Assembly (NCBI GenBank): GCA_017550285.1 | Contig: JAFZPP010000023.1 | Span: forward strand, 1 to 64,000 | Reading direction: 5' to 3' | Source: Oscillospiraceae bacterium | Lineage (GTDB): Bacteria > Bacillota > Clostridia > Oscillospirales > Ruminococcaceae | DNA length: 64,000 nucleotides | Part shown: piece by piece, positions 26,332 to 35,220 of the stretch | How the letters are laid out: each line of letters begins with the position of its first letter | Position numbering within the stretch: the first letter of the stretch is position 1 | Program-made: the position numbers and the translations under genes | The notes under the pieces: generated by a model | The model's input: the letters and a program-made list of their open reading frames with translations, nothing else | The model's database searches: none | Told to the model about the DNA's origin: nothing

Positions 26332-29300
26332 TTGCTCGGATTAAAGGGAATCACGAAGAATTACCTTTCGGGTGATTCGGAGGTTCATGCACTCAAGGGA
26401 ATTGACATCCAGTTCCGGCAGAACGAATTTGTCGCGGTGCTCGGTCCGTCCGGCTGCGGCAAAACAACATTGCTTAATATCATCGGCGGTCTCGACCGCT
26501 ACACAGACGGCGATCTCACCATTGCCAACAAATCCACAACGGAATATAAAGACAGAGACTGGGATCACTACCGCAATCACACAATCGGATTTGTCTTTCA
26601 GACCTACAATCTGATTCCGCATCAGACCGTGCTCTCCAATGTTGAGCTCGCACTGACGCTTTCGGGCATCTCCAAGACAGAGCGCCGCGAGCGTGCAAAG
26701 AAAATGCTCGAGCGTGTCGGTCTGGGCGACCAGATTCACAAGAAGCCGAATCAGATGTCCGGCGGTCAGATGCAGCGTGTCGCAATCGCGCGTGCGCTGA
26801 TCAACGATCCGGAGATTCTGCTCGCCGACGAGCCGACCGGCGCACTCGATACCGAAACAAGCGTACAGATCATGGACCTGCTCAAGGAGATCGCAAAGGA
26901 CCGCCTTGTCATTATGGTCACGCACAATCCGGAGCTTGCCGAGCAGTATGCAACGCGCATCATCCGGCTGCTGGACGGCAAGATTCAAAGCGATTCCAAG
27001 CCCTATGACGAAAAACAGGCAATCGCAGACCGCACCGGTTTCCTCGCAAAAAAGCAGGCTGCGGAAAAATCAGATACCAAAGAAAAGAAGAAAAAGGTCT
27101 CCATGAGCTCCGCGACGGCGTTCTCACTTTCGCTGAACAATCTGCTGACGAAAAAGGGACGCACGCTACTGACCGCATTTGCAGGCAGCATCGGCATCAT
27201 CGGCATCTCGCTGATTCTCTCGCTCTCGGACGGCTTCCAGACCTATATCAACGAGGTGCAGGAGAATACACTTTCCTCCTATCCGCTGACGATTCTTTCA
27301 CAGTCCGTTGATCTTTCGAGCATCGTTGAAAATATCACCGGTCAGGCGGAGCACAAGGAGGAGCATCCGCTCGATAAGGTCTATTCGACCGGTCAGGAGG
27401 CGGAAATGCTCAATGCCATGGTCTCCGAGGTCAAGCAGAACGATATGGTCGGCTTCAAAAAATATATCGAGGAAAATGAAGACCGGCTCGGCGCCTATAA
27501 CGTCGAATACAATTACAATATTCAGCCGCTGGTCTATCTCGCGGACACAACCGACCGCATCACGCCGGTCAATCCGAATCCGCTCGTCGATGCATACTAC
27601 CAGATGCTCGGCTATGACATGAACAATATGTCGTCGTCCTATTCGCAGCTCATGTCCATGAGCACGGACGGCATGGACATCTGGACGCTGCTCTACGGCG
27701 ATCAGCAGCTGCTCGATCAGCAGTATGATGTCCTCTGCGGTCACTGGCCGGAGAGCATGAACGAGGTCATTCTCGTTGTCGATGATTATAATGAGGTCAC
27801 GGGCATGACGCTCTACGGTCTCGGTCTGCGCGATCCGGATGAGATTTCCGATGTGTTTGCAAATCTCATGGAAGGCAAGAGCGTCGAGGTGCAGTCTGCA
27901 AGCTATGATTACAATGACCTGCTGAATATGCAGTTCCGCGTCATTCTGCAAACCGATCTCTATGAATTCGACAAAACCGAAAACTGCTGGAAGGACCGCA
28001 GCCGCAATGACGAATTCATGGCGGATAAAATCGAAGACGGCGTTCCGGTGCATATCTCCGGAATCGTCCGCAAAAAGGCAGGTACCCCGACCGGCGCGCT
28101 CATGGCAGGCACGATCTGCTATACACAGGAGCTCGTCGATCATCTGCTTGATGCAATCGCAGAAACCGAAATCGTGAAGCAGCAGCAGGAAAAGCCTGAA
28201 ATCGACGTCTTCACCGGATATGAATTCGAGGATCATGAGGATGTCACGATTGACGATGTCTACGCATACCTCGACAACATGAGCGAGGCGGAATTTGCAC
28301 AGCTGCAAGGGCTGTTCTCCAAGATGTACGGCAATTCGATCTCGCCGGACAATGTCATTGAAGCGCTCAATGACATGAACGACGATGATCTGGTCGCGGC
28401 AGTCGCACCGAGCATGCTCGACAGCATTACACTCGATGACGCAAAGGCATTCGCCGCAACGCAGCAGGGTCAGGGCGCCCTGATGATGATGCTCGCGGAG
28501 CAGGCAGGTACAGACCCGAATCCGGCACTGCTCGAAGGGCTCGATGACGATACGCTGCTCACGCTCTATCAGGGCATCATGGAATCGCAGATCACCGCCG
28601 ATGCAATCCGCGCAAAGATTGCCGGTATGAGCGAGGACGAGGTCAATGCGCTGGCGCAGTCGCTCAATCCGGCAAAGGATGTCGAAAGCATGAAGAAGGC
28701 GCTTGCGACCATGGATGAGGATATGCTGATCTCCGTGTTCAAGGATCAGATTCTGTCGCAGTCCACCGACAACACCTATGACGGCAACCTGCAAAAGCTC
28801 GGTCTGCGCGATCCAGAAAGCCCGTTTGCAATCCAGATTTACTCCGAGAGCTTTGAAGCGAAGGAGCAGTTCGAGGACTTTATTCAGGAATATAATGACA
28901 AACAGGCAAAGGAAGGCGCCGAGGATGCCGCAATCGAATATACGGATTATATCGGCATCCTGCTCTCGTCGGTGACGAAGATCATCAATATGGTTTCCTA
29001 TGTGCTGATCGGCTTTGTTTCGATCTCGCTGGTCGTCTCGTCAATCATGATCGGTATTATCACGTATATTTCCGTTCTGGAGCGCACGAAGGAGATCGGT
29101 ATTCTCCGTTCAATCGGTGCATCCAAGCGTGACGTCAGCCATGTGTTCAATGCAGAGACCTTCATCGTCGGACTGGTCGCCGGTATCATCGGCGTACTGA
29201 TTACGGTGCTGCTCGATATCCCGATCAATATGATCATCGAGAAGGCTGCCGGCGCGCCGGATGTCGCGTTCCTGCGTCCTGTTTATGCGGTGATTCTGGT

Positions 29301-29394
29301 TGCAATCTCGGTTCTGCTGACTTTGATCGCCGGCATCATCCCTGCAAGACTCGCCGCCAAGAAAGACCCCGTGATCGCACTGCGCACCGAATAA
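26332..29394 (+). CDS. ABC transporter with fused ATPase and FtsX-type permease and large extracellular domain
   Basis: 1020 residues from a TTG at 26332 (LGLKGITKNY then matches the usual ATPase start; AAAGG upstream). An ATG at 26290 is possible. ATPase 1-~230: Walker A GPSGCGKTTLLN, signature MSGGQMQRVAIARAL, Walker B ILLADEPTGALD. One membrane helix follows (FAGSIGIIGISLILSLSDGF), then a ~570-residue extracellular region, and three C-terminal helices with the ISVLERTKEIGILRSIGASK motif of FtsX/MacB permeases. Such fusions act as MacB-like mechanotransmitters or lipoprotein/peptide exporters. The extracellular part holds a string of short helical repeats (DDVYAYLDNMSEAEFAQL, FVMDDAK-like segments) that I cannot name. 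Confidence 0.88.
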   Translation: MLGLKGITKNYLSGDSEVHALKGIDIQFRQNEFVAVLGPSGCGKTTLLNIIGGLDRYTDGDLTIANKSTTEYKDRDWDHYRNHTIGFVFQTYNLIPHQTVLSNVELALTLSGISKTERRERAKKMLERVGLGDQIHKKPNQMSGGQMQRVAIARALINDPEILLADEPTGALDTETSVQIMDLLKEIAKDRLVIMVTHNPELAEQYATRIIRLLDGKIQSDSKPYDEKQAIADRTGFLAKKQAAEKSDTKEKKKKVSMSSATAFSLSLNNLLTKKGRTLLTAFAGSIGIIGISLILSLSDGFQTYINEVQENTLSSYPLTILSQSVDLSSIVENITGQAEHKEEHPLDKVYSTGQEAEMLNAMVSEVKQNDMVGFKKYIEENEDRLGAYNVEYNYNIQPLVYLADTTDRITPVNPNPLVDAYYQMLGYDMNNMSSSYSQLMSMSTDGMDIWTLLYGDQQLLDQQYDVLCGHWPESMNEVILVVDDYNEVTGMTLYGLGLRDPDEISDVFANLMEGKSVEVQSASYDYNDLLNMQFRVILQTDLYEFDKTENCWKDRSRNDEFMADKIEDGVPVHISGIVRKKAGTPTGALMAGTICYTQELVDHLLDAIAETEIVKQQQEKPEIDVFTGYEFEDHEDVTIDDVYAYLDNMSEAEFAQLQGLFSKMYGNSISPDNVIEALNDMNDDDLVAAVAPSMLDSITLDDAKAFAATQQGQGALMMMLAEQAGTDPNPALLEGLDDDTLLTLYQGIMESQITADAIRAKIAGMSEDEVNALAQSLNPAKDVESMKKALATMDEDMLISVFKDQILSQSTDNTYDGNLQKLGLRDPESPFAIQIYSESFEAKEQFEDFIQEYNDKQAKEGAEDAAIEYTDYIGILLSSVTKIINMVSYVLIGFVSISLVVSSIMIGIITYISVLERTKEIGILRSIGASKRDVSHVFNAETFIVGLVAGIIGVLITVLLDIPINMIIEKAAGAPDVAFLRPVYAVILVAISVLLTLIAGIIPARLAAKKDPVIALRTE

Positions 29395-29414
29395 CAGAAG
29401 CATCTGCGATATAC

Positions 29415-29457
29415 AAAGCCGCTTCAATCACGCTGCTGATTGAGGCGGCTTTTTTTA
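29415..29457 (+). terminator. Terminator after the ABC exporter
   Basis: AAAGCCGCTTCAATCA pairs with TGATTGAGGCGGCTTT, followed by TTTT. Confidence 0.9.
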
Positions 29458-29602
29458 TATAGATTCAGATGTTCCCACATTCGCGCGGCGAAACGTGAGA
29501 TACCATAATTTCTCATTTCAAATTCCGGATTCTAATGATCGGATCAGTCTGCATGTATAAAAAAGAGAATCGCCTCATAAAATACGGCAAAGAGGTGATG
29601 AT

Positions 29603-30082
29603 ATGAAAGCTCCGAAATTCTGGAAAAAAGCCGTATTCTGGGTCGCATTCAGCTTAGCGGCAGGCGGCGCGGCAAGCTGGCTCACAAGAGACGGCTTACA
29701 GCGCTTTGAACAGATTGCAAAGCCTGCCCTGACGCCGCCGCGCATCGTCTTCCCGATTGCGTGGACGATTCTGCTGTTTCTGATCGGCTATGGCTTCGCT
29801 CTGATCCGCGAGAAAACCATGGGTACACCGCAGGCAGAGACTGCATCGGTCATCTTCGGCGTTCAGATGACATTCTTCTTCTGCTGGATGATCTGGTTCT
29901 TCGGGCTGGGCTGGTACGGCTTTGCGGCGCTCTGGCTGCTCGGCATGATCGCGTCGATCATTCTGATGATCAGTTTCTACCGGAAGATATCGAAGACAGC
30001 CGCGTGGATGCAGGTGCCCTATCTGGTCTGGTGCTGCTTTGCACTGTACCTGAATACCGGTGTCTGGCTGCTGAACAGATAA
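29603..30082 (+). CDS. tspO: TspO/MBR-family protein
   Basis: 159 residues, five membrane helices, with the family motifs KPALTPPRIVFPIAWTILL and WFFGLGWYGFAALWLLGM, and LNTGVWLLNR at the end. TspO binds porphyrins and cholesterol-like ligands; its role in Firmicutes is poorly defined. The ribosome binding site GAGGTGATGAT is good, and it has its own terminator. Confidence 0.93.
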   Translation: MKAPKFWKKAVFWVAFSLAAGGAASWLTRDGLQRFEQIAKPALTPPRIVFPIAWTILLFLIGYGFALIREKTMGTPQAETASVIFGVQMTFFFCWMIWFFGLGWYGFAALWLLGMIASIILMISFYRKISKTAAWMQVPYLVWCCFALYLNTGVWLLNR

Positions 30083-30083
30083 A

Positions 30084-30122
30084 AAAGCCGCGCTCCGTGA
30101 CGATACAGCGGAGCGCGGCTTT
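30084..30122. terminator. Terminator between tspO and thiT
   Basis: AAAGCCGCGCTCCG/CGGAGCGCGGCTTT, 14-bp stem, between convergent genes; serves at least tspO and probably thiT. Confidence 0.85.
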
Positions 30123-30135
30123 GCCTTTGCTGAGA

Positions 30136-30708
30136 TTATGCGGCGGATTGCTCTGCGCCGGTGAGCAGCTTTCTCGTCTGCGGCACACGCAGCAGAATAA
30201 ACGACACGATGACCGTCAGCACACATTCCGGCAGCATGAATGCGCCGTTGTAGCAGACAGAATACCACCATGCACTGTCCCACTCGCACCAGATCGAAAA
30301 GACCGTTCCGCCGGAGATGATATGGCAGAGATAGCGCAGCAGAATGGCGACTGCAATGCCGCAGACAGCACCGGCAGCGCCTTTCTTGCGAAACATGCCT
30401 GCCGTACCGAGGACGGTAAAGGCGAGCAGATAGTCAAGGAAAATGCAGGCTGCAACAGCAAGCGGCGTCAGACCCCAGCTCAGCACGGAGCTCAGGTCAA
30501 GCGCAAGCTGTACGAGCGCATACACAAACGAGGTGAATACGCCCCACTTCACGCCGTAGCGCAGCGATACAATACAGATCGGCAGCATACTGAGCGGCGT
30601 CAGGCTGCCGCCGAGCGGCATCTTGACAATGGTGATCATACTGAGGACGGTCGCAAGCGCGATCATCATGGCACTGGTCACCAGACGGACTGTTTTTTCG
30701 TGTTTCAT
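30136..30708 (-). CDS. thiT: ECF transporter thiamine-specific S component ThiT
   Basis: 190 residues from the ATG at 30708 (an AGAGG site upstream; the ATG at 30720 is too close to it). Six membrane helices. The segments MPLGGSLTPLSMLPICIVSLRYG and CHIISGGTVFSIW match ThiT, which binds thiamine and works with the shared EcfA/EcfT module encoded elsewhere. A TPP riboswitch upstream supports thiamine as ligand. Transcription runs from the promoter at 30896-30924. Confidence 0.93.
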   Translation of the reverse strand: MKHEKTVRLVTSAMMIALATVLSMITIVKMPLGGSLTPLSMLPICIVSLRYGVKWGVFTSFVYALVQLALDLSSVLSWGLTPLAVAACIFLDYLLAFTVLGTAGMFRKKGAAGAVCGIAVAILLRYLCHIISGGTVFSIWCEWDSAWWYSVCYNGAFMLPECVLTVIVSFILLRVPQTRKLLTGAEQSAA

Positions 30709-30749
30709 GGTTTCAGACATCCTCTCATCAGATTTGATTCCGCCGGAGA

Positions 30750-30782
30750 AAAAGAAAAATGCCGCAGTCATTCTGCGGCATT
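30750..30782 (-). terminator. Riboswitch-controlled terminator before thiT
   Basis: ATGCCGCAG/CTGCGGCAT stem with a 5-nt loop followed by TTTTTCTTTTT on the minus strand, between the TPP aptamer and thiT. Confidence 0.85.
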
Positions 30783-30793
30783 CGGATTGCATC

Positions 30794-30884
30794 AGGTGTT
30801 CCCTTCGGCGGCATGATCCGCATCAGGTCAAAGGGTCGGCATTGTGTATGCCCTCTCAGCCTGCCGCACAGACTCCCCCTCCGG
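30794..30884 (-). ncRNA. TPP riboswitch (THI element)
   Basis: On the minus strand it carries the conserved CTGAGAGGG, then ACCCTTTGACCTGATG, CGGATCATGCCG and GAAGGGAACA. This is the full THI-box pattern, with P1 formed by GGAGGGGG and the 3' end. With thiamine pyrophosphate bound, the downstream stem should form and stop transcription of thiT. Confidence 0.96.
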
Positions 30885-30895
30885 TTCCGGTGTTA

Positions 30896-30924
30896 ATCAT
30901 AACACCTGCGGCAGCTTTTGTCAA
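30896..30924 (-). promoter_or_regulatory. Promoter of the TPP riboswitch-thiT transcript
   Basis: TTGACA (30919-30924), 17 bp, TATGAT (30896-30901). Confidence 0.8.
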
Positions 30925-30996
30925 GCATTCCGCCGCTTTTCGGAAGGATGCACAATTTTCCGCATCAAAAACCTGTGCTGCGGCATCGGATGATAC

Positions 30997-31242
30997 TTAT
31001 TCCGAGAGATAATTGCGCACAAGCACCTGCATCAGCTCATCGCGGTCGATATGCCGGATCAGGCTGCGCGCATTCTTATGTACGGTAATATAGGTCGGGT
31101 CCTCCGAGAGAATATAGCCGACGATCTGATTGATCGGATTATAGCCCTTTTCATTCAGCGCGTCATAGACCGTGCGCAGGATTTGCAGCATTTCCTTTTC
31201 GCGCTCCTCGCTCAGCGAGAATGTGATTGTTTTATCGGACAT
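30997..31242 (-). CDS. ireB: IreB-family regulatory phosphoprotein
   Basis: 81 residues from the ATG at 31242 (AAGGAGCGATTGCA before it; the frame is open for 16 further codons without a signal). [15 protein letters not shown] and [21 protein letters not shown] are diagnostic of the UPF0297/IreB family. In enterococci IreB is a substrate of the Ser/Thr kinase IreK and modulates cephalosporin tolerance. Promoter at 31308-31336. Confidence 0.93.
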   Translation of the reverse strand: MSDKTITFSLSEEREKEMLQILRTVYDALNEKGYNPINQIVGYILSEDPTYITVHKNARSLIRHIDRDELMQVLVRNYLSE

Positions 31243-31307
31243 TGCAATCGCTCCTTTCTGACAGGTATCCCACTTCAAATCTGTTCTCACATTTCATTCC
31301 GATTCTT

Positions 31308-31336
31308 ATTATACCGCATATCGCAGCTTTCTTCAA
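31308..31336 (-). promoter_or_regulatory. Promoter of ireB
   Basis: TTGAAG (31331-31336), 17 bp, TATAAT (31308-31313). The rest of 31337-31462 shows only short GC hairpins and no gene. Confidence 0.75.
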
Positions 31337-31462
31337 GCATTTCAATCAAAAACTGGCAGATTGCCGATTCTAAGGTATGTTTTTTGTCCGAATCGCACAA
31401 ATCGCGCAGCCTGCCTGCACAGCCCTTCCGCACAGGCAGACTGCGTGCGGTGCAGCACCGTT

Positions 31463-31639
31463 TTACTCGCAGCAGTTACGCTTGACGAAGGATGCGCAGT
31501 CTACGCACTCCTTGACTGTCGGGTCTGCCTCATGCGTGTCAATGTGCACCTGATCGAGCGTGCAGTAATTCTCGCTGCACATATGATGCTGACAGGCATC
31601 CACGGTACAGTGAATATTCGGATTCTTTCTGTCGTCCAT
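31463..31639 (-). CDS. DUF1540 cysteine-rich protein
   Basis: 58 residues beginning MDDRKNPNIHCTVDACQHH; eight cysteines spaced as in DUF1540 domains, some preceded by His, which suggests metal binding. Start at 31639 behind AAAGGAG. The function of the family is unknown to me; it is often found in spore-forming or clostridial genomes. Confidence 0.85.
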   Translation of the reverse strand: MDDRKNPNIHCTVDACQHHMCSENYCTLDQVHIDTHEADPTVKECVDCASFVKRNCCE

Positions 31640-31879
31640 AGTGATTCTCCTTTCGGCGCGGCTGTTTCCGCCGTGCAATATGATGATAACCCGATTCCGC
31701 ACGATTATGCATCCTATTATAAAATATACGCATCTTCTCGAATTTTACATTATAATTCAAAGAAAATCAAATTACACTGTATCAATGTGAAATAAAGAGA
31801 ATTCGGGAGAAAACTACCGGAAATCTTCTCAAAATCGCCGTATTTGCCGCCTCGCACGGAATTTGTCACATTTTGCTCC

Positions 31880-31908
31880 TTGCAAAATCCTGTCGGATAT
31901 GATAGAAT
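31880..31908 (+). promoter_or_regulatory. Promoter of the NfeD-SPFH pair
   Basis: TTGCAA (31880-31885), 17 bp, TAGAAT (31903-31908). Confidence 0.6.
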
Positions 31909-31957
31909 AAAACCATAGATCGTCAAGCAAACGCTGACGCGGAAAGGAGGATCACAT

Positions 31958-32419
31958 ATGGGATATCTGTTATTTTGGGGCGTCATATTTGTTGTCATGC
32001 TGATTGCTGAAATTGCCAGCATGCAGCTTGTCAGCATCTGGTTTGCAGTCGGCGCGGCAGGTGCATTCGTTGCAGCGATGATGGGCCTTTCGTTTGCAGC
32101 ACAGCTTGCAATTTTCGTCATTGTATCTGTTCTGCTTCTGCTCGTGACCAGACCGCTGCTCGCAAAGCTGCGCGTCAAGCAGCAGCCCCGCACAAACGCA
32201 GACCTCAATATCGGCGAAACGGCTGTCGTCATTGAGGACATTGACCCGTCGCTCGGCACCGGCAGAGCCAGACTCGGCGGCGTAGACTGGATCGCGGTCT
32301 CTGAATCGGGCGAAAATATCCCTGTGGATACCGTCGTAATGGTGACGCGCGTGGACGGCGCAAAGCTCTTTGTACGGGACGCATCCGAATACGCACAGCC
32401 CTTTGCACACGGTCAGTGA
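31958..32419 (+). CDS. NfeD-family membrane protein
   Basis: 153 residues: three membrane helices (GYLLFWGVIFVVMLIAEIA, AAGAFVAAMMGLS and AIFVIVSVLLLLVTRPLL) followed by a C-terminal OB-fold (NIGETAVVIEDIDP, GRARLGGVDWIAV). Short NfeD proteins work with SPFH/flotillin-like proteins in membrane organisation. The SPFH gene follows 45 bp later. Ribosome binding site AAAGGAGG. Confidence 0.92.
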   Translation: MGYLLFWGVIFVVMLIAEIASMQLVSIWFAVGAAGAFVAAMMGLSFAAQLAIFVIVSVLLLLVTRPLLAKLRVKQQPRTNADLNIGETAVVIEDIDPSLGTGRARLGGVDWIAVSESGENIPVDTVVMVTRVDGAKLFVRDASEYAQPFAHGQ

Positions 32420-32464
32420 ACGAAATCTCATTCAAAAATCTTGTATTCACGGAGGTAAATTATT

Positions 32465-33472
32465 ATGTTCGCAGCTATGATGTCTTTTATCGGCAGTGGT
32501 CCGCTGATCGTTGCACTGGTACTCATCGTGATTCTTCTGATCATCGTTGTTGCCAATATCCGCATCGTGCCGCAGGCAAGCGTCTACGTCATTGAGCGTC
32601 TGGGTACATTCTATCAGGAATGGCACACTGGTCCGCATTTTCTCGTACCGTTCTTTGACCGCGTTGCAAAGGTCGTTACGATCAAGGAGCAGGTCGTTGA
32701 TTTCAAGCCGCAGCCGGTTATCACGAAGGATAATGTTACGATGCAGATTGACACCGTTGTCTTCTTCCAGGTGACCGATGCAAAGCAGTACACCTACGGC
32801 GTTGAGCGCCCGATGGCTGCAATCGAAAACCTCTCCGCTACCACGCTCCGTAACATCATCGGTGAAATGGAGCTCGATGCAACGCTCACCTCGCGTGACG
32901 TCATCAACACCAAGATCACTGCAATTCTCGACCAGGCAACCGACCGCTGGGGCATCAAGGTCAACCGCGTTGAGCTGAAGAACATCCTGCCGCCGCGTGA
33001 GATTCAGGACGCCATGGAGAAGCAGATGAAGGCAGAGCGTGAGCGCCGTGAGAAAATCCTTCAGGCAGAGGGTGAAAAGAAATCCGCAATCCTCGTTGCA
33101 GAAGGTGAAAAGGAATCCAAGATTCTCCGCGCACAGGCTGATAAGGAATCCCAGATTCTTGCCGCAGAGGCACAGCAGCAGGCTCTCCTGCTCCGTGCAG
33201 AGGCAATCAAGCAGCAGAAAATGCTTGAGGCAGAAGGTGAAGCTGAGGCGCTCAGAATGCTCAATGCAGCTGCTCCGAGCTCCAAGATCATTCAGCTGAA
33301 ATCCCTCGACGCCTTCGCAAAGGCTGCCGACGGCAGAGCAACCAAAATCATCATTCCGAGCGAGATTCAGGGGCTTGCCAGCCTGACCGGCGCACTCAAG
33401 GCAATCGCTTCCGACGATGCACCGAAGGCTCCGGCACAGCCGCAGGCACCGACCATGCAGACACTGCGCTGA
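32465..33472 (+). CDS. SPFH/band 7 (stomatin-like) membrane protein
   Basis: 335 residues. N-terminal membrane helix (about 12-35), then the SPFH domain (VPQASVYVIERLGTFYQEWH, FLVPFFDRVAKVV, NIIGEMELDATLTSRD). After it comes a long charged coiled coil (about 185-270) with repeated LxAEGEKxSxIL heptads, and a Pro/Ala-rich end. Stomatin-like proteins form oligomeric membrane cages. The pair with NfeD is the standard arrangement. Good GGAGGT ribosome binding site, and a terminator after the gene. Confidence 0.94.
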   Translation: MFAAMMSFIGSGPLIVALVLIVILLIIVVANIRIVPQASVYVIERLGTFYQEWHTGPHFLVPFFDRVAKVVTIKEQVVDFKPQPVITKDNVTMQIDTVVFFQVTDAKQYTYGVERPMAAIENLSATTLRNIIGEMELDATLTSRDVINTKITAILDQATDRWGIKVNRVELKNILPPREIQDAMEKQMKAERERREKILQAEGEKKSAILVAEGEKESKILRAQADKESQILAAEAQQQALLLRAEAIKQQKMLEAEGEAEALRMLNAAAPSSKIIQLKSLDAFAKAADGRATKIIIPSEIQGLASLTGALKAIASDDAPKAPAQPQAPTMQTLR

Positions 33473-33488
33473 TTCACACTAATCCGTT

Positions 33489-33528
33489 CCGCCGCGGACC
33501 GCTCTCCGGTTCGCGGCGGCGCTTTTTT
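33489..33528 (+). terminator. Terminator after the SPFH gene
   Basis: CCGCCGCGGACCG pairs with CGGTTCGCGGCGG around CTCTC, then CGCTTTTTT. Confidence 0.85.
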
Positions 33529-33559
33529 GCATCAGAGATCAGAAATAAAGAGAGAAAGC

Positions 33560-33600
33560 AATCCGCTCAATCCAAGCTGTCACGCTGAATTGAGCGGATT
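33560..33600. terminator. Terminator of the ABC permease gene
   Basis: AATCCGCTCAA/TTGAGCGGATT, 11-bp stem, with T-rich sequence on both outer sides. Confidence 0.75.
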
Positions 33601-33621
33601 TGTTTTATCATACATCGCTGT

Positions 33622-35220
33622 TTACTCACGGTGAATACGGAAGGTTCTTGCTGCGAATTTATAGACCAGAATGCATGCAACAATGCAGTAAATCACGCAG
33701 AACGCAATGCAGGTCAAGCCGAATGCAAAGGTCGGCAGCTTCTGCTGCATCAGCAGATAACAGCAGTAATACGTCGCGGCGGTGATGAATCTATAGAGCG
33801 GGCTCTTGATCTCGCTGCCTGCCGTATACGGCTGCAACAGATAGTAGATCGTCAGGTAATGCACGGAGAAAAACATACTGATCGCAATCGGCGAAACCAG
33901 CACGACCGCGTAATTCCACGGGTTATCCGTGCCGCCGGAGATTGCCAGCAGCAGCGCCAGTCCGCAGCCGATCAGCGTACCCGGTGCTGCATTGATTTTC
34001 ATAATCTCGCGCAGACGGATGCGGAACAGCCGCAGAATCGCCTTCGGCTGCTTATAGAACGGATAGGTCAGCATCGCGTGGTCACAGTTGATAAACAGCG
34101 CCTGCGTAAAGCTCAGCCCGCGGTTCAGGAAATACATCACAAAGGTCAGAACCGGCAGCCCGCGCATAATCCATTCATTGATCGGGGCACGGGTCTTCGG
34201 AATCCGCAGCATCAGTATGATGCAGAGCACAATCACACATGCCGCGCCGATCAGAATTACCTCGGTCATCTGCCACAGTGTCTTGCGGTGGCGCTTAATG
34301 AACAGCTCGTTCAGATACTCAAAGCCTCTGCGGCGGCTCGTAATCGCGGTATCTGCCGAGATGCCTGCGCGCTGCACGGTTTTCTGCACCTGCTTATTCC
34401 GGTCAAGCTGGTCATAATTCTTCCGAATCTTTTGCAGCGTCAGTTCCTTGTAGCCGGTATAGTTCACAATCTTTTTCCAGCCAAGCAGTCCGGCGGGAAT
34501 CATTGCAAGCAGAATACCGGCGGAAACCGGCATCGGCAGCGCATACTCCTCACCGAGCGGCAGCAGGTACGCAGCACCGAGCAGAATCGCAGCCACCACA
34601 TACACGATCACTGACTTGGAAAGGATATTCCCCTTGCGGTTATCATCCGTCATACCGAAGCGCTCACGGCAGGTCAGCGACAGCGCCGCACAGAATACCT
34701 TGCAGCCCGCAGTCGTGAACGGCAGCAGCAGACAGAGCCAGAGCGGCACATGTGCAATCAGACCGAAAATCAGCGTGAACGGCAGGAAGCCGATCACCAG
34801 CCGGAACAGATAATACATGTAATTGGCGACCGTATAACGCTGTGCATCCATGCGCAGCATGCCGACCGCATACTCCGTCGTGCGGTTCACGTTGATCAGC
34901 TTGCTGTTTGTCATGCCGCCGACGATTGTCAGCAGCAGCAGAATATGCATAAACAGCTGACTGTTCGTATACCAGTCGGATTGCAGCGGAATCAGCGGCA
35001 GGGCTACCAAGCCGCCCATGTAAATCAGCCGGACGCTGAATGTCGTAAACGCCTCCCAGATCAGCACGAGGATGAAGGCAAGCGTCTTGAAGCCGTCGGC
35101 GGCATAGAGGTCATTATGCAGCACCTTTCTGAGCACCGGCAGCGAGCGGACTGCATGAATCAGCATATTCGTATGCATCGTGCAGCGCAGCATGAAGGTT
35201 TGTTTCAGCGTTTTAAGCAT
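33622..35220 (-). CDS. ABC exporter permease
   Basis: 532 residues from the ATG at 35220, preceded by GGGAGG. About twelve hydrophobic segments; a cytoplasmic region near residues 255-320 (KIRKNYDQLDRNKQVQKTV) separates the two halves. No named family is recognised beyond ABC exporter permeases of the large type. Its start codon overlaps the stop of the ATPase gene (ATGCTTAA), which shows translational coupling. Substrate unknown; peptide or drug export is possible. Confidence 0.85.
   Translation of the reverse strand: MLKTLKQTFMLRCTMHTNMLIHAVRSLPVLRKVLHNDLYAADGFKTLAFILVLIWEAFTTFSVRLIYMGGLVALPLIPLQSDWYTNSQLFMHILLLLTIVGGMTNSKLINVNRTTEYAVGMLRMDAQRYTVANYMYYLFRLVIGFLPFTLIFGLIAHVPLWLCLLLPFTTAGCKVFCAALSLTCRERFGMTDDNRKGNILSKSVIVYVVAAILLGAAYLLPLGEEYALPMPVSAGILLAMIPAGLLGWKKIVNYTGYKELTLQKIRKNYDQLDRNKQVQKTVQRAGISADTAITSRRRGFEYLNELFIKRHRKTLWQMTEVILIGAACVIVLCIILMLRIPKTRAPINEWIMRGLPVLTFVMYFLNRGLSFTQALFINCDHAMLTYPFYKQPKAILRLFRIRLREIMKINAAPGTLIGCGLALLLAISGGTDNPWNYAVVLVSPIAISMFFSVHYLTIYYLLQPYTAGSEIKSPLYRFITAATYYCCYLLMQQKLPTFAFGLTCIAFCVIYCIVACILVYKFAARTFRIHRE

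Noticed and set aside
27298-28794. Minus-strand open frame opposite the ABC exporter
   Set aside because: Shadow of the ABC exporter, whose ATPase and permease motifs are unambiguous.
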